Below are positions 43,894-52,514 of a stretch of 64,000 nucleotides of DNA, piece by piece; the first letter of the stretch is position 1; each line of letters begins with the position of its first letter. The position numbers and the translations under genes are program-made. Source of the stretch: Firmicutes bacterium CAG:534 (GTDB lineage: Bacteria; Bacillota; Clostridia; Lachnospirales; Lachnospiraceae); the NCBI GenBank assembly GCA_000436115.1, contig FR894525.1, positions 10,150-74,149 of the forward strand, in the 5' to 3' direction. The notes under the pieces were generated by a model. That model was not told the origin of the DNA. It saw only the letters and a list, made by a program, of their open reading frames with translations, and did no database searches.

Positions 43894-45945
43894 ATGGATG
43901 TGAATCAGTATCTGGAAATCTTTCTTGACGAAACAAAAGAACACCTTGAAAATCTGAATGCTCAGATCCTGAAGCTTGAACAGGAGCCGGAGGATGTGGA
44001 CACCATCAACGAAATTTTCAGGGCAGCGCATTCCTTAAAGGGAATGGCAGGAACCATGGGTTATAAGCGCATGCAGAATCTGACCCATGATATGGAAAAT
44101 GTATTTTCAGAGATCAGAAGCGGAAATATGAAAGTAACTTCCAACCTGATCGACACCTTGTTCCAGTGTCTGGACGCTCTGGAGGAATATACCAATAACA
44201 TTCAGGAAACTGCAGATGAGGGAACCAATGATAATCAGCCCCTGATCGCACAGCTTGCTGAGTTTTTGGGAAATGAAGGAAAGATGCAGGAAGCGCCCAA
44301 GGCAGAAAAGAAAGAAGAAAAGGCTCCTGCAGAGAGCGGCTCTGATAAGAAATGGCTGGATATCAAGCTGGACGATTCAGAGAGGACTGTTCTTTCCAAA
44401 GCAAAGGAAGAAGGAAAGAATATTTATGGCCTGACGATCTACATTCAGGAAAACTGTCTGCTGAAGGCAGCCAGAGCGTTCCTTGTTTATAAGGCAGTAG
44501 AGGAAAAGGCGGAGATCATGGTTTGCAACCCGCCTGCGCAGGACATTGAGGATGAAAAGTTTGAACTGGATTTCAGCCTGATTGTGATCTCAGATGACAG
44601 TCTTGATAATATCCTGGCAGCGGCCAGAAATGTTTCCGAGATTGAAAAGGTTCTGGGAGATAATTACGAGCTTGAACCTGTAAAGGAAGAGGAAAAGACA
44701 GCTGTCGTTCAGGCACAGACCACAGCAAAGGAAACCACAGCGGTTACCCAGCAGGCGAAGGGCGGCGAGAAGAAAGCCGTATCAAAGCCGGTAGTCAACA
44801 GAACCGTCCGTGTGGATATTGAAAAGCTGGATGTGCTGATGAATCTTGTCAGCGAGCTGATTATTGCAAAGAATTCCCTGGTATCTGCGTCCACCGCCGA
44901 GGGAAGCAGCAATGTCGGTTTTAATGAGCAGATCGAATATCTGGAGAGCGTAACGACTAACCTTCATGAATCTGTCATGAAAGTGCGGATGGTGCCTATT
45001 GAAAGCGTGGTAAGCAAATTCCCAAGAATGATCAGGGATCTGTCAAAGAAGCTGGATAAGAAGATGGAGCTTTACATGTCCGGTGAAGAGACAGAGCTTG
45101 ACAGAACGGTAGTAGACGAGATTGGCGATCCGCTGATGCATCTGCTTCGTAATGCGGCCGATCATGGACTGGAATCGGCGGATGTGCGCGCAAAGCTTGG
45201 CAAGCCGGAGGTCGGGTCTATTTTCCTGGATGCATATCAGGATGGAAATAACGTTGTGATCGAGGTGCGGGATGATGGTGCCGGAATCAACGTAGAGGTA
45301 GTAAAGGAAACAGCCATTGAAAGAGGTGTTATCACACCGGAGCAGGGCGAGAGCATGAGCGAAAAGGATATTATCAACCTTTTGTTCCATGCCGGTTTCT
45401 CCACCTCTAAGAAGATCAGCGATGTATCGGGAAGAGGAGTTGGCCTTGATGTTGTAAAATCCAAGATCGAATCCTTAAGCGGCGAAGTGGAAGTAAAATC
45501 CAAGATGGGAGAAGGAAGCACCTGGACCATAAGACTTCCTCTGACCCTTGCAATTATCCAGGCGCTGATGGTGATCGTTGGCGGCGAAAAATATGCAATT
45601 TCCCTTGGAAGCATTCAGACGATAGAAGACATCAGTCCTTCCGAGATCAAGTATGTCCAGAACAAAGAAGTGATCAATTTGAGAGGCACTGTAATACCGC
45701 TGATCAGATTAAGCAAGGAGCTTGATATTGAGAGCAGTAAGTCGCCTGATGAAAATATGGTTGTTGTGATCGTTAAGAAGGGAGAAAAGCTGGCAGGTCT
45801 TGTAATTGATGAACTGATGGGACAGCAGGAGATCGTTATCAAGTCTCTTGGAAAGTATATCAGTAAATGTAAGATCATCAGCGGCGCAACCATTCTTGGC
45901 GATGGCGAAGTGGCATTGATCTTAGACGCAAATACACTGATCTAG
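43894..45945 (+). CDS. cheA: Chemotaxis histidine kinase CheA
   Basis: CheA takes receptor signals and phosphorylates CheY. The 683-residue protein has a P1 phosphotransfer domain with His46 (RAAHSLKGM), a P2-like region (about 150-270), a charged linker, the P3 dimerisation helix (near 305-345), the P4 kinase domain with HLLRNAADHGLE and DDGAGI, and a CheW-like P5. It starts immediately after cheB. The domain order is complete. Confidence 0.97.
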   Translation: MDVNQYLEIFLDETKEHLENLNAQILKLEQEPEDVDTINEIFRAAHSLKGMAGTMGYKRMQNLTHDMENVFSEIRSGNMKVTSNLIDTLFQCLDALEEYTNNIQETADEGTNDNQPLIAQLAEFLGNEGKMQEAPKAEKKEEKAPAESGSDKKWLDIKLDDSERTVLSKAKEEGKNIYGLTIYIQENCLLKAARAFLVYKAVEEKAEIMVCNPPAQDIEDEKFELDFSLIVISDDSLDNILAAARNVSEIEKVLGDNYELEPVKEEEKTAVVQAQTTAKETTAVTQQAKGGEKKAVSKPVVNRTVRVDIEKLDVLMNLVSELIIAKNSLVSASTAEGSSNVGFNEQIEYLESVTTNLHESVMKVRMVPIESVVSKFPRMIRDLSKKLDKKMELYMSGEETELDRTVVDEIGDPLMHLLRNAADHGLESADVRAKLGKPEVGSIFLDAYQDGNNVVIEVRDDGAGINVEVVKETAIERGVITPEQGESMSEKDIINLLFHAGFSTSKKISDVSGRGVGLDVVKSKIESLSGEVEVKSKMGEGSTWTIRLPLTLAIIQALMVIVGGEKYAISLGSIQTIEDISPSEIKYVQNKEVINLRGTVIPLIRLSKELDIESSKSPDENMVVVIVKKGEKLAGLVIDELMGQQEIVIKSLGKYISKCKIISGATILGDGEVALILDANTLI

Positions 45946-45961
45946 AATAGGGGGAAAAGCA

Positions 45962-46441
45962 ATGGACGAACTTATGATGGCCGGTCTGAAAACTCCCGGC
46001 GAAGCAAAGGACTATGAAACACTTCAGTATATTGTAATCCAGATGGGAAATGAGCAGTATGGCGTTGACATCAGATACATAGACAATATTGTCAGGATGC
46101 AGCATATCACCAGGGTTCCCAAGGTGGCAGCTTATTTAAAGGGCGTGATTAATCTGCGCGGGGAAGTAATCCCGGTTATGAGTCTCAGACTGAAAATGGG
46201 GCTGCCTGAGGATGAGCCGACCAAAGCAACCCGTATCATTATCTTAAAGCTGGAACAGCATGGAACCATTGGCATTATTGTGGATGAGGTAAAGGAAGTG
46301 ATTACGCTCGGCACAGATCAGATCGAAAAAGTGACCTATGACGCAAAGGAAGAAAAAGGGAACTTTGTAAGCAGTGTCGGGAAAAACGGCGAAGAGCTGA
46401 TCTCCATACTTGATCTGAATGCAGTGGCACTGGAGAAGTAA
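45962..46441 (+). CDS. cheW: Chemotaxis coupling protein CheW
   Basis: CheW links receptors to CheA. The 159-residue protein has the SH3-like fold motifs, including VPKVAAYLKGVINLRGEVIPV and the GIIVDEVKEV segment. An extra 15-20 residues at the N-terminus precede the core. It sits in the usual cheA-cheW-cheC-cheD order. Confidence 0.95.
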   Translation: MDELMMAGLKTPGEAKDYETLQYIVIQMGNEQYGVDIRYIDNIVRMQHITRVPKVAAYLKGVINLRGEVIPVMSLRLKMGLPEDEPTKATRIIILKLEQHGTIGIIVDEVKEVITLGTDQIEKVTYDAKEEKGNFVSSVGKNGEELISILDLNAVALEK

Positions 46442-46483
46442 TTACGAACAAGAGCAGAAAGAATGGCTGTAGCAGGAGGGATC

Positions 46484-47119
46484 ATGAAAGATCTGAGCAT
46501 GGATGAGTTAACAAATCAATATTATGATGTGTTAAAGGAACTGGGAAACATTGGAGCAGGAAATGCCACAACAGCGCTCGCACAGATGATTAACTGCAAG
46601 GTGGACATGTCAGTACCCCAGGTGAAGCTGTTGGAATTTAAAGATCTGGGAAGCCTGGTAGGCGGAGAAGAACAGGTCATGGTGGGAATTTATCTCCAGG
46701 TAGAAGGAGATATAGAGGGAAGCATGATGTTTATCCTCTCGAAAATTGCTGCTGCGCATCTGGTAAACAAGCTGATGTGCGGAATGCTCGGGATTGACGA
46801 GAAAGCGGCTGAGGAGTACCAGTTTGGCGAGATGGAATGTTCTGCGATCCGCGAGGTGGGGAACATTATTACAGGAGCTTATCTGAATGCGCTGTCAGGT
46901 CTTACCGGTTTGAAAATCTATCCTTCGGTGCCGCAGATCGGCATTGATATGGCAGGGGCATTATTGTCGGTTCCGGCGATTGAATTTGGAATTATGGGGG
47001 ATAAGCTTTTACTGATCCAGACAAAGTTTTTTGATGACATTGAGCTTGATGGATATTTCATTATGATTCCCGATATGGAATCCTACGAAAAGATTTTATC
47101 AGCGTTGGGGGTTATGTAG
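46484..47119 (+). CDS. cheC: CheY-P phosphatase CheC
   Basis: CheC dephosphorylates CheY-P and partners with CheD in the adaptation feedback. The 211-residue protein has two E-x2-N active-site motifs, LKELGNIGAGN and IREVGNIITGA. I start it at ATG 46484 because AGGAGGG lies just upstream; the frame extends 7 codons higher to ATG 46463 without a clear site. Together with FliY this gives two CheY-P phosphatases. Confidence 0.95.
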   Translation: MKDLSMDELTNQYYDVLKELGNIGAGNATTALAQMINCKVDMSVPQVKLLEFKDLGSLVGGEEQVMVGIYLQVEGDIEGSMMFILSKIAAAHLVNKLMCGMLGIDEKAAEEYQFGEMECSAIREVGNIITGAYLNALSGLTGLKIYPSVPQIGIDMAGALLSVPAIEFGIMGDKLLLIQTKFFDDIELDGYFIMIPDMESYEKILSALGVM

Positions 47120-47154
47120 GCTGCGCATGAAAGAAAACAGGAGACTCAAAGAAA

Positions 47155-47643
47155 ATGGGTGAAGTAATAAGAGTAGGCATGGCAGATCTGAAAACCTGTT
47201 CCGGAGAAGATGCAGTGACAACGCTGGGGCTGGGATCCTGTGTGGGAATTGCGATCAGAGATCCCAAAGCAGGTATCGGTGGACTGGCGCATATTATGCT
47301 GCCGAGCAGCCTGGAAATTAAAAACAGCAGTGAAAACCGCTATAAATATGCAGATACAGGAATAGAAGATCTTGTAAACGAAATTGTGAAAATGGGTGGC
47401 AACAGAGCCAGACTGGTTGCAAAGATCGCAGGGGGAGCACAGATGTTTGCGTTTGGAAGCAAGAGCGATATGATCCGGGTGGGGGATAGAAATGTTCTTG
47501 CAAGCAAGCAGAAACTAGGTGAACTGAAAATACCGCTCCTTGCTGAGGACACAGGGGAGACTTACGGAAGAACCGTTATCTTTTATCCCAGTACCGGAGA
47601 TTTTGTGATCAGAAGTGTGGGAATGCCGGAGAAGGTTATATGA
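47155..47643 (+). CDS. cheD: Chemoreceptor glutamine deamidase CheD
   Basis: CheD deamidates receptor glutamines and stimulates CheC. The 162-residue protein has catalytic Cys29 in LGLGSCVGIAI and His46 in GGLAHIMLP. Length fits the family. Its stop overlaps the start of a small membrane protein gene (ATGA at 47640-47643). Confidence 0.95.
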   Translation: MGEVIRVGMADLKTCSGEDAVTTLGLGSCVGIAIRDPKAGIGGLAHIMLPSSLEIKNSSENRYKYADTGIEDLVNEIVKMGGNRARLVAKIAGGAQMFAFGSKSDMIRVGDRNVLASKQKLGELKIPLLAEDTGETYGRTVIFYPSTGDFVIRSVGMPEKVI

Positions 47644-47936
47644 AAAAAAGAAAATTATTTGCTCCGTTCCTGATGCTGTTTGCCGGCGCCGTTGCCAGTA
47701 TCATGATGTTTGCTTTTCACTATACAACGGCACAGATGCTTCCAAGACTTTTGGGAGTGCTTCTCTTTTTCTACATAGCAGGATGCTTTATTCAAAAGAA
47801 GGTCATCGGGTTTGAAAAGGAGATTGAGGAAAAGGAAGCCGCTGAAGGAGAAGTGATCGAAAAGGAAGTGCCGGAAGAGGATGCTGACGGAAAAGAGAAG
47901 GAGGAACCGGCGCCAGAGGCTGCAAAGGAGATTTAA
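47640..47936 (+). CDS. Small membrane protein of the fla/che operon, function unknown
   Basis: I do not recognise this 98-residue protein. It has two hydrophobic segments (about 7-27 and 35-52) with a short loop, then a C-terminal tail of about 40 residues that is mostly Glu, Lys, Ala and Pro. It is translationally coupled to cheD by ATGA and sits 16 bases before sigD. Position suggests a role in motility or its control; this is inference only. Confidence 0.75.
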   Translation: MKKRKLFAPFLMLFAGAVASIMMFAFHYTTAQMLPRLLGVLLFFYIAGCFIQKKVIGFEKEIEEKEAAEGEVIEKEVPEEDADGKEKEEPAPEAAKEI

Positions 47937-47952
47937 CTAAGGGGTAACAGGG

Positions 47953-48717
47953 ATGGATGAAGCAGGCAGAAACAAGCTTTGGGAGAATTACGGAAAGACA
48001 AAATCTCCCGAGATCAGAGAAAAACTCATATTGGAGTATGCACCGCTTGTAAAACTGGTGGCTGGAAGGCTGAGCATGTACCTGGGCTATAATGTGGAGT
48101 ACGAGGATCTGGTCAGCTATGGGATTTTTGGACTGATTGATGCCATTGATAAATTTGACAGTATGAAGGCTGTAAAGTTTGAAACGTATGCAAGCCTTAG
48201 AATACGCGGAGCAATACTGGATCAGATCCGTAAGATGGACTGGATCCCCAGAACGATCAGACAAAAGCAGAAGAAAATCGACTCTGCCATGAAAGAGATC
48301 GAGCAGGATACCGGCCGCATGGCCACAGATGAGGAGATTGCAAAGAAGCTGGGAATAACAGATGATGATTATTTAGGCTGGCAGTCCCAGATGAAGATTA
48401 CAGGGCTTGTTTCCTTAGATGAATTTTTAGAGTCAGGCACAGAGTCTATCCCTCAGCAGGGAAACCAGCACCGATTTGAAAGTCCGGAGGAAGTAATAGA
48501 AAAGACGGAGCTAAAAAAAACGCTGGAGCTTGCACTGGAGCTTCTGACGGAAAAAGAAAAAAAGGTGATCCTGCTTTATTATTATGAGGATCTGACCTTA
48601 AAGGAGATCAGCAATGTTCTGGAGGTGTCTGAGTCAAGGATTTCACAGCTCCATACCAGGGCACTTCAAAAAATGAAAACAAAAATGGGAAACTATATGG
48701 GGATTTTTTCGCCTTAG
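47953..48717 (+). CDS. sigD: Flagellar sigma factor SigD (FliA, sigma-28)
   Basis: SigD drives the late motility genes (flagellin, receptors, autolysins). The 254-residue protein has region 2 (EYAPLVKLVAGRLS, then EDLVSYGIFGLIDAIDKFD), region 3 (WIPRTIRQKQKKI) and region 4 helix-turn-helix (LTLKEISNVLEVSESRISQLHTRA). It lies near the end of the operon as in Bacillus, so its level would depend on readthrough of the whole operon. Its anti-sigma factor FlgM is not in the window. Confidence 0.96.
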   Translation: MDEAGRNKLWENYGKTKSPEIREKLILEYAPLVKLVAGRLSMYLGYNVEYEDLVSYGIFGLIDAIDKFDSMKAVKFETYASLRIRGAILDQIRKMDWIPRTIRQKQKKIDSAMKEIEQDTGRMATDEEIAKKLGITDDDYLGWQSQMKITGLVSLDEFLESGTESIPQQGNQHRFESPEEVIEKTELKKTLELALELLTEKEKKVILLYYYEDLTLKEISNVLEVSESRISQLHTRALQKMKTKMGNYMGIFSP

Positions 48718-48744
48718 GGCAGCGAGAGAAAGGAATAAAACCGT

Positions 48745-50346
48745 ATGAAAAACGGCTATTTTCGAGTAATATGTGGTGGCAACGGGGTTTCCGTAAGGAT
48801 TGTCCTTCCAAAGGACGGAGGAGAATTTGTCAGCGTCAAGGAACTGATGGATTATCTGGATTCGCGCAACATTCCCTTTGAACTGAGTGCGCTGAATAAG
48901 GGGATACAGGATGCTGTAGCGTCCAAACAGGCAGAATACGGCTTTATGATAAGTCATGTCCCGGCACAGGAGGTTCGGGAAGGCTATGTGCTTTTGGTCA
49001 GCCAGGATAAGATGACTGCAACGGCCAGGTTTTATCCCCCGTCATTACATGGGGAAAGAATGTGCGTAGAGGAATTCCTGAATGATCTGGCTGTAAAGAA
49101 GATCATATTCGGGATCAAAACAAAGGAGATCGAACAATTTTTTGCAGCGCCTGAGTACTGTACGGATTTTGTTGTGGCAAGCGGCGTTCAGCCAAGACAG
49201 GGTTCAGATGCAAGAATTGAATATTACTTTAACACAGATTTAGATGCCAGGCCAACTCTGCTTGCGGACGGAAGCGTGGATTTTTTTCATTTAAACACGA
49301 TATGCTGCTGTCAGAAGGGGCAGGTGCTTGCAAGACTGTTCCCGGAGGATCCCGGAGAATACGGCAGCACGATCTACGGCGAAAGGATCAAGCCGCGGAC
49401 AGTCAAAAAGGAGACCCTGCGGTTTAGCAACAATATTTCCCTTTCGGAAGACAGACAGACCATCACATCAGAGGTAAATGGTCATGTAACCCTGGTGGAC
49501 GGCAAGGTGTTTGTATCAAATATCCTGGAAGTAAAGGATGTGGACAGCTCTACAGGGGATATTGATTATGAGGGCAGTGTAAAAATAAATGGAAATGTAT
49601 GCGCTAACTTTTCCGTAAGGGCAAAGGGAGACATAGAAGTAAGCGGCGTTGTGGAAGGAGCATATCTGGAAGCCGGCGGGGATATTATCATTACCAGAGG
49701 TATGAATGGAATGATAAAGGGAACCTTAAAGGCAGGCGGCAATATTGTAGCCAAATTTATTGAAAATGCCAAGGTACATGCAGACGGTTATGTTTCTACA
49801 GAATCCATTTTACACAGTGACGTCTATGCCGCAACGGAAATACTGGTCAGCGGCAGGAGAGGCTTCATTACGGGAGGAAAGGTAAGCGCCATGAATCTTG
49901 TCAGGGTAAAGACACTGGGGTCTTCCATGGGGACGGATACCATCGTGGAGGTAGGGGTTGACCCTTCCATAAAGCAGGAGCTTACCGCCCTGCAAAAGCA
50001 GGTGGCTGAAAATAAAAAGACGCTTGATGCTTTGTATCCGGTGCTTTCCTCTATGGCACAAAAGCTCTCTCAGGGCGTAAAGCTTAAACCTGAGCAGCTG
50101 AAATATCTTCAGGATCTGATTGCTACGGAAAAGCTGAAAAAGCAGGAGCAGGAAAGCAGCATCATGAGGATGAAGCAGCTTCGGGTTATTTTGGATGAAA
50201 GTGCAAATGCCAGGGTAGAAGTAATCGGGGAAGTGTTTGGCGGAACCAAGATCTGCATAGCGGATGCTTCCATGGTTGTCAAAAACAGTATGAGCTATTG
50301 TAAGTTTGTCAAGCAGCAGGGCGAGGTTAAGATGACAGCCCTTTAA
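48745..50346 (+). CDS. DUF342 (FapA-like) polymer-forming domain protein
   Basis: The 533-residue protein has the DUF342/FapA layout: an N-terminal variable domain, a central right-handed beta-helix-like region rich in Gly and Val repeats (about 245-400, with VKINGNVCANFSVRAKGDIE), and a C-terminal coiled coil (about 410-490) followed by a short tail. FapA-type proteins affect flagellar assembly or placement in Vibrio, and related ones are found near sporulation and motility genes. The role here is unproven. It follows sigD by 27 bases. Confidence 0.85.
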   Translation: MKNGYFRVICGGNGVSVRIVLPKDGGEFVSVKELMDYLDSRNIPFELSALNKGIQDAVASKQAEYGFMISHVPAQEVREGYVLLVSQDKMTATARFYPPSLHGERMCVEEFLNDLAVKKIIFGIKTKEIEQFFAAPEYCTDFVVASGVQPRQGSDARIEYYFNTDLDARPTLLADGSVDFFHLNTICCCQKGQVLARLFPEDPGEYGSTIYGERIKPRTVKKETLRFSNNISLSEDRQTITSEVNGHVTLVDGKVFVSNILEVKDVDSSTGDIDYEGSVKINGNVCANFSVRAKGDIEVSGVVEGAYLEAGGDIIITRGMNGMIKGTLKAGGNIVAKFIENAKVHADGYVSTESILHSDVYAATEILVSGRRGFITGGKVSAMNLVRVKTLGSSMGTDTIVEVGVDPSIKQELTALQKQVAENKKTLDALYPVLSSMAQKLSQGVKLKPEQLKYLQDLIATEKLKKQEQESSIMRMKQLRVILDESANARVEVIGEVFGGTKICIADASMVVKNSMSYCKFVKQQGEVKMTAL

Positions 50347-50363
50347 GGCGGAATGGAGATTTT

Positions 50364-50678
50364 ATGACGATCAGCAGAGTAGAGTTACAGGGGCAGGTCA
50401 CAAGAGCCCAGGATTTTACAACGATCAAGCAGAATGAAGATAACAAAGGCATGATCGACCAGTCCAATTTCCAGAGACAGTTCGATCAGACGGTAGAACA
50501 TAAGCTCCATCAGGTTCACCAGGGAGACAAAGCAGAAAACCAAGGAAAACGTTTTGATGCAAAGGATCAGGGGAACGGGCATTATGCCGGTGATGGCGGC
50601 GCAAAACGCCATAAGGAAGAAAAGAAAGACGGGCAGGTCATGAGGAAGGGGCAAAGCTCCTTTGACGTCAAGATCTGA
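50364..50678 (+). CDS. Small hydrophilic protein of the fla/che operon, function unknown
   Basis: The 104-residue protein is unrecognised. It begins MTISRVELQGQVTRAQDF, is rich in Gln, His, Lys and Gly, and has no membrane segment. The pattern with a QRQFDQTVEHKLHQVHQGD stretch suggests an extended or helical, possibly disordered protein. It starts 17 bases after the DUF342 gene, behind GGAGATTTT. Its size is like export chaperones, but nothing specific supports that. Confidence 0.7.
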   Translation: MTISRVELQGQVTRAQDFTTIKQNEDNKGMIDQSNFQRQFDQTVEHKLHQVHQGDKAENQGKRFDAKDQGNGHYAGDGGAKRHKEEKKDGQVMRKGQSSFDVKI

Positions 50679-50709
50679 CAGAAAAGACTTACCCGGGGAG
50701 AAAAAGGTT

Positions 50710-51660
50710 ATGGGAATCATGGAGATTATTTTGCTCCTGTTTGGATGTGCAATATTTGTAGGAAGCTTTTTGATACCGGCAGAAAAGAAAAAGCAGGGTG
50801 AAAAAGAACCATTCCAGGAAGAAACCGTAAGGAAGATCATCGACGAAGAGATCAAAGAAGCCAAAAGCCAGATCAGTGATATTGTAGATGAAACGATCAC
50901 CTATGCCATGGAAAAAACAGAGCGTTCCATGGAGCGTCTGACCAATGAAAAGATCATGGCAGTGAATGAGTATTCTGATACTGTTTTGGAGGAAATTAAT
51001 AAGAACCATAAGGAAGCTGTTTTTTTGTATGACATGCTCAGCGATAAGCATGAAAATCTGAAAAGCACTGTCAGCGAGGCTTCCGCAAAAGCAGATCAGG
51101 TAAAGCAGACTCTGAAGGATGCAGAGGTGACGGCAAAGGAAGCAAAGGACATGGTAGTTAAGGCTGCCGAAGCAGCAGCGGCAAATAAGACTGAGGAACA
51201 AAATGCGCCTCTCCCGAAGGAAGAGGCGGATCATGCAAAAGAGCCGGAACCGGAGCTTACGGAACAACCGGATTTTAAGCCGATTGAAGCCAGGAAGGTA
51301 TTTGTACTGCCCCAGGCAGTGGAAGAGGCGGCAAAGGAAGAACAGACCGGGCAGGAAGGCGGGGATCAAAAGCCTAAGACTGCCAGAACAAAGACCGCTA
51401 AGGCGCAGACAAAGTCTGCAAAGGAAAAAGCCCAAAAGGCAGATCAGGCAGCGAAGGATCGGAAAAAGGAGGAGACAGCGCCAAAGGAAGTTCGTGTGAC
51501 GCTGGGAACCGACGGTCAGGAACAAGAGGAGAACCGCAACAGCAATGACAGGATCCTTGCGCTTCATAAAGCAGGGAAATCCAATATTTCCATTGCAAGA
51601 GAACTTGGACTCGGCATTGGAGAGGTAAAGCTTGTGATCGATCTGTTTGAAGGACAATAA
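50710..51660 (+). CDS. Membrane-anchored coiled-coil protein with C-terminal HTH-like segment (DUF6115-like, SwrB position)
   Basis: The 316-residue protein has an N-terminal membrane helix (about 4-21), a long coiled coil (about 35-175), an Ala/Lys/Gln-rich linker (about 215-275) and a 35-residue C-terminal motif. That motif, NDRILALHKAGKSNISIARE, then LGLGIGEVKLVIDL, reads as a helix-turn-helix. In Bacillus the gene after sigD is swrB, a single-pass protein that promotes basal body maturation; position and anchor are alike, but I see no sequence proof of homology. I start at ATG 50710; the frame runs higher to 50662, where it would overlap the previous gene. Confidence 0.78.
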   Translation: MGIMEIILLLFGCAIFVGSFLIPAEKKKQGEKEPFQEETVRKIIDEEIKEAKSQISDIVDETITYAMEKTERSMERLTNEKIMAVNEYSDTVLEEINKNHKEAVFLYDMLSDKHENLKSTVSEASAKADQVKQTLKDAEVTAKEAKDMVVKAAEAAAANKTEEQNAPLPKEEADHAKEPEPELTEQPDFKPIEARKVFVLPQAVEEAAKEEQTGQEGGDQKPKTARTKTAKAQTKSAKEKAQKADQAAKDRKKEETAPKEVRVTLGTDGQEQEENRNSNDRILALHKAGKSNISIARELGLGIGEVKLVIDLFEGQ

Positions 51661-51685
51661 AGAACGGAAAGGCATGTTGACAAAG

Positions 51686-52354
51686 ATGAACCTGAAATAT
51701 TATCTGCGAGGTCTTGGGATCGGCATTATCGTGACAGCGCTGATCATGGGGATCGTAGCAGGCGGCAAAGGCAGATCCTTAAGTGACGAGGAGATTATCA
51801 AAAGGGCAGAGCAGCTTGGAATGACCATGGAAAGTGATGTGCTTTCCGAGGCACTGCCAGAAGCGGAAGAAGAGGAAGCCCCCATGCAGGAGGGCGCTTC
51901 TGCACAGACAGAGCTGCAGGATAACGCCATGAAGAATGGCGGGCAGGATCTTAAGGATGCGGAAGCGGAAGCAGCACCCCAGGAGGAAGAGGCAGAAGAG
52001 GGGACGGAACAGCAGACAGAGGAAAGTATTCCGGATGAGGAGGCAGAAGAAAGCCTTCCGGAAGAGATCCGGCAGGATGGAACCGAAGAAGCGGATACAG
52101 CGCCGGAAAGAGAGGCCTTCCAGGAAGCGGACGAACAGGCAGAAAAAGAAATCCCGATCAGCATTTCGGGTGGGGAAGGCTCCATGAGCGTCTGCAGGAA
52201 GCTGCAGGAAGCCGGACTTGTGGCGTCGGCATCGGAGTTTGATACCTTTCTTTGTCAGAATGGATATGACAAAAAGCTTAAGGCCGGGGATTTTGAAATA
52301 CCGGAGCAGGCCGATCCGGAACAGATCGCCAGAATTTTATGCAGAATGGAATAA
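51686..52354 (+). CDS. Membrane-anchored protein with MltG-like LysM module, no catalytic domain
   Basis: The protein has an N-terminal anchor (about residues 5-24 from ATG 51686), a very acidic, low-complexity linker (about 45-160), and a C-terminal module of about 55 residues starting ISISGGEGSMSVCRKLQEAG. This resembles the N-terminal LysM-like part of the endolytic transglycosylase MltG, but the catalytic YceG domain is absent. It may bind peptidoglycan. Starts at TTG 51647, ATG 51674 and ATG 51686 are in frame; GGAAAGG lies nearest to ATG 51674, while MNLKYYLRG at 51686 looks the more natural beginning. It ends the operon. Confidence 0.72.
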   Translation: MNLKYYLRGLGIGIIVTALIMGIVAGGKGRSLSDEEIIKRAEQLGMTMESDVLSEALPEAEEEEAPMQEGASAQTELQDNAMKNGGQDLKDAEAEAAPQEEEAEEGTEQQTEESIPDEEAEESLPEEIRQDGTEEADTAPEREAFQEADEQAEKEIPISISGGEGSMSVCRKLQEAGLVASASEFDTFLCQNGYDKKLKAGDFEIPEQADPEQIARILCRME

Positions 52355-52359
52355 AAAAC

Positions 52360-52388
52360 TTGCGAAGTGACAGGCACTATGCTATAAT
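52360..52388 (+). promoter_or_regulatory. Strong SigA promoter of rpsB-tsf
   Basis: TTGCGA (52360-52365), 17 bases, TATAAT (52383-52388), with TGC directly before the -10 as an extended element. It gives a leader of about 120 bases before rpsB and frees ribosomal protein expression from the flagellar operon. Confidence 0.88.
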
Positions 52389-52394
52389 CTTAGC

Positions 52395-52500
52395 GTTGCG
52401 TTGTAGACGCAGCCAACTATAAATCACCTATTTCTTAAGTTTGCCGGTGCCTCTTGACGCAGAGGTGGCAGAAGAGTAAGAAATGGGGAAGTCTAACCAA
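52395..52500 (+). promoter_or_regulatory. Structured 5' leader of rpsB (candidate autoregulatory RNA)
   Basis: Two helices are visible. TGCGT (52397-52401) pairs with ACGCA (52407-52411). Then ATTTCTTA (52430-52437) pairs perfectly with TAAGAAAT (52477-52484), enclosing TGCC (52442-52445) with GGCA (52467-52470) and CCTCT (52450-52454) with AGAGG (52461-52465). No T-tract follows, so it is not a terminator. S2 controls its own mRNA in E. coli; control of this kind here is inference. Confidence 0.6.
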
Positions 52501-52514
52501 ATGGAGGTAGTAAA

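Noticed and set aside
52360..52514. tRNA or T-box in the rpsB leader
   Set aside because: No cloverleaf, T-box sequence or terminator is present; only two hairpins.
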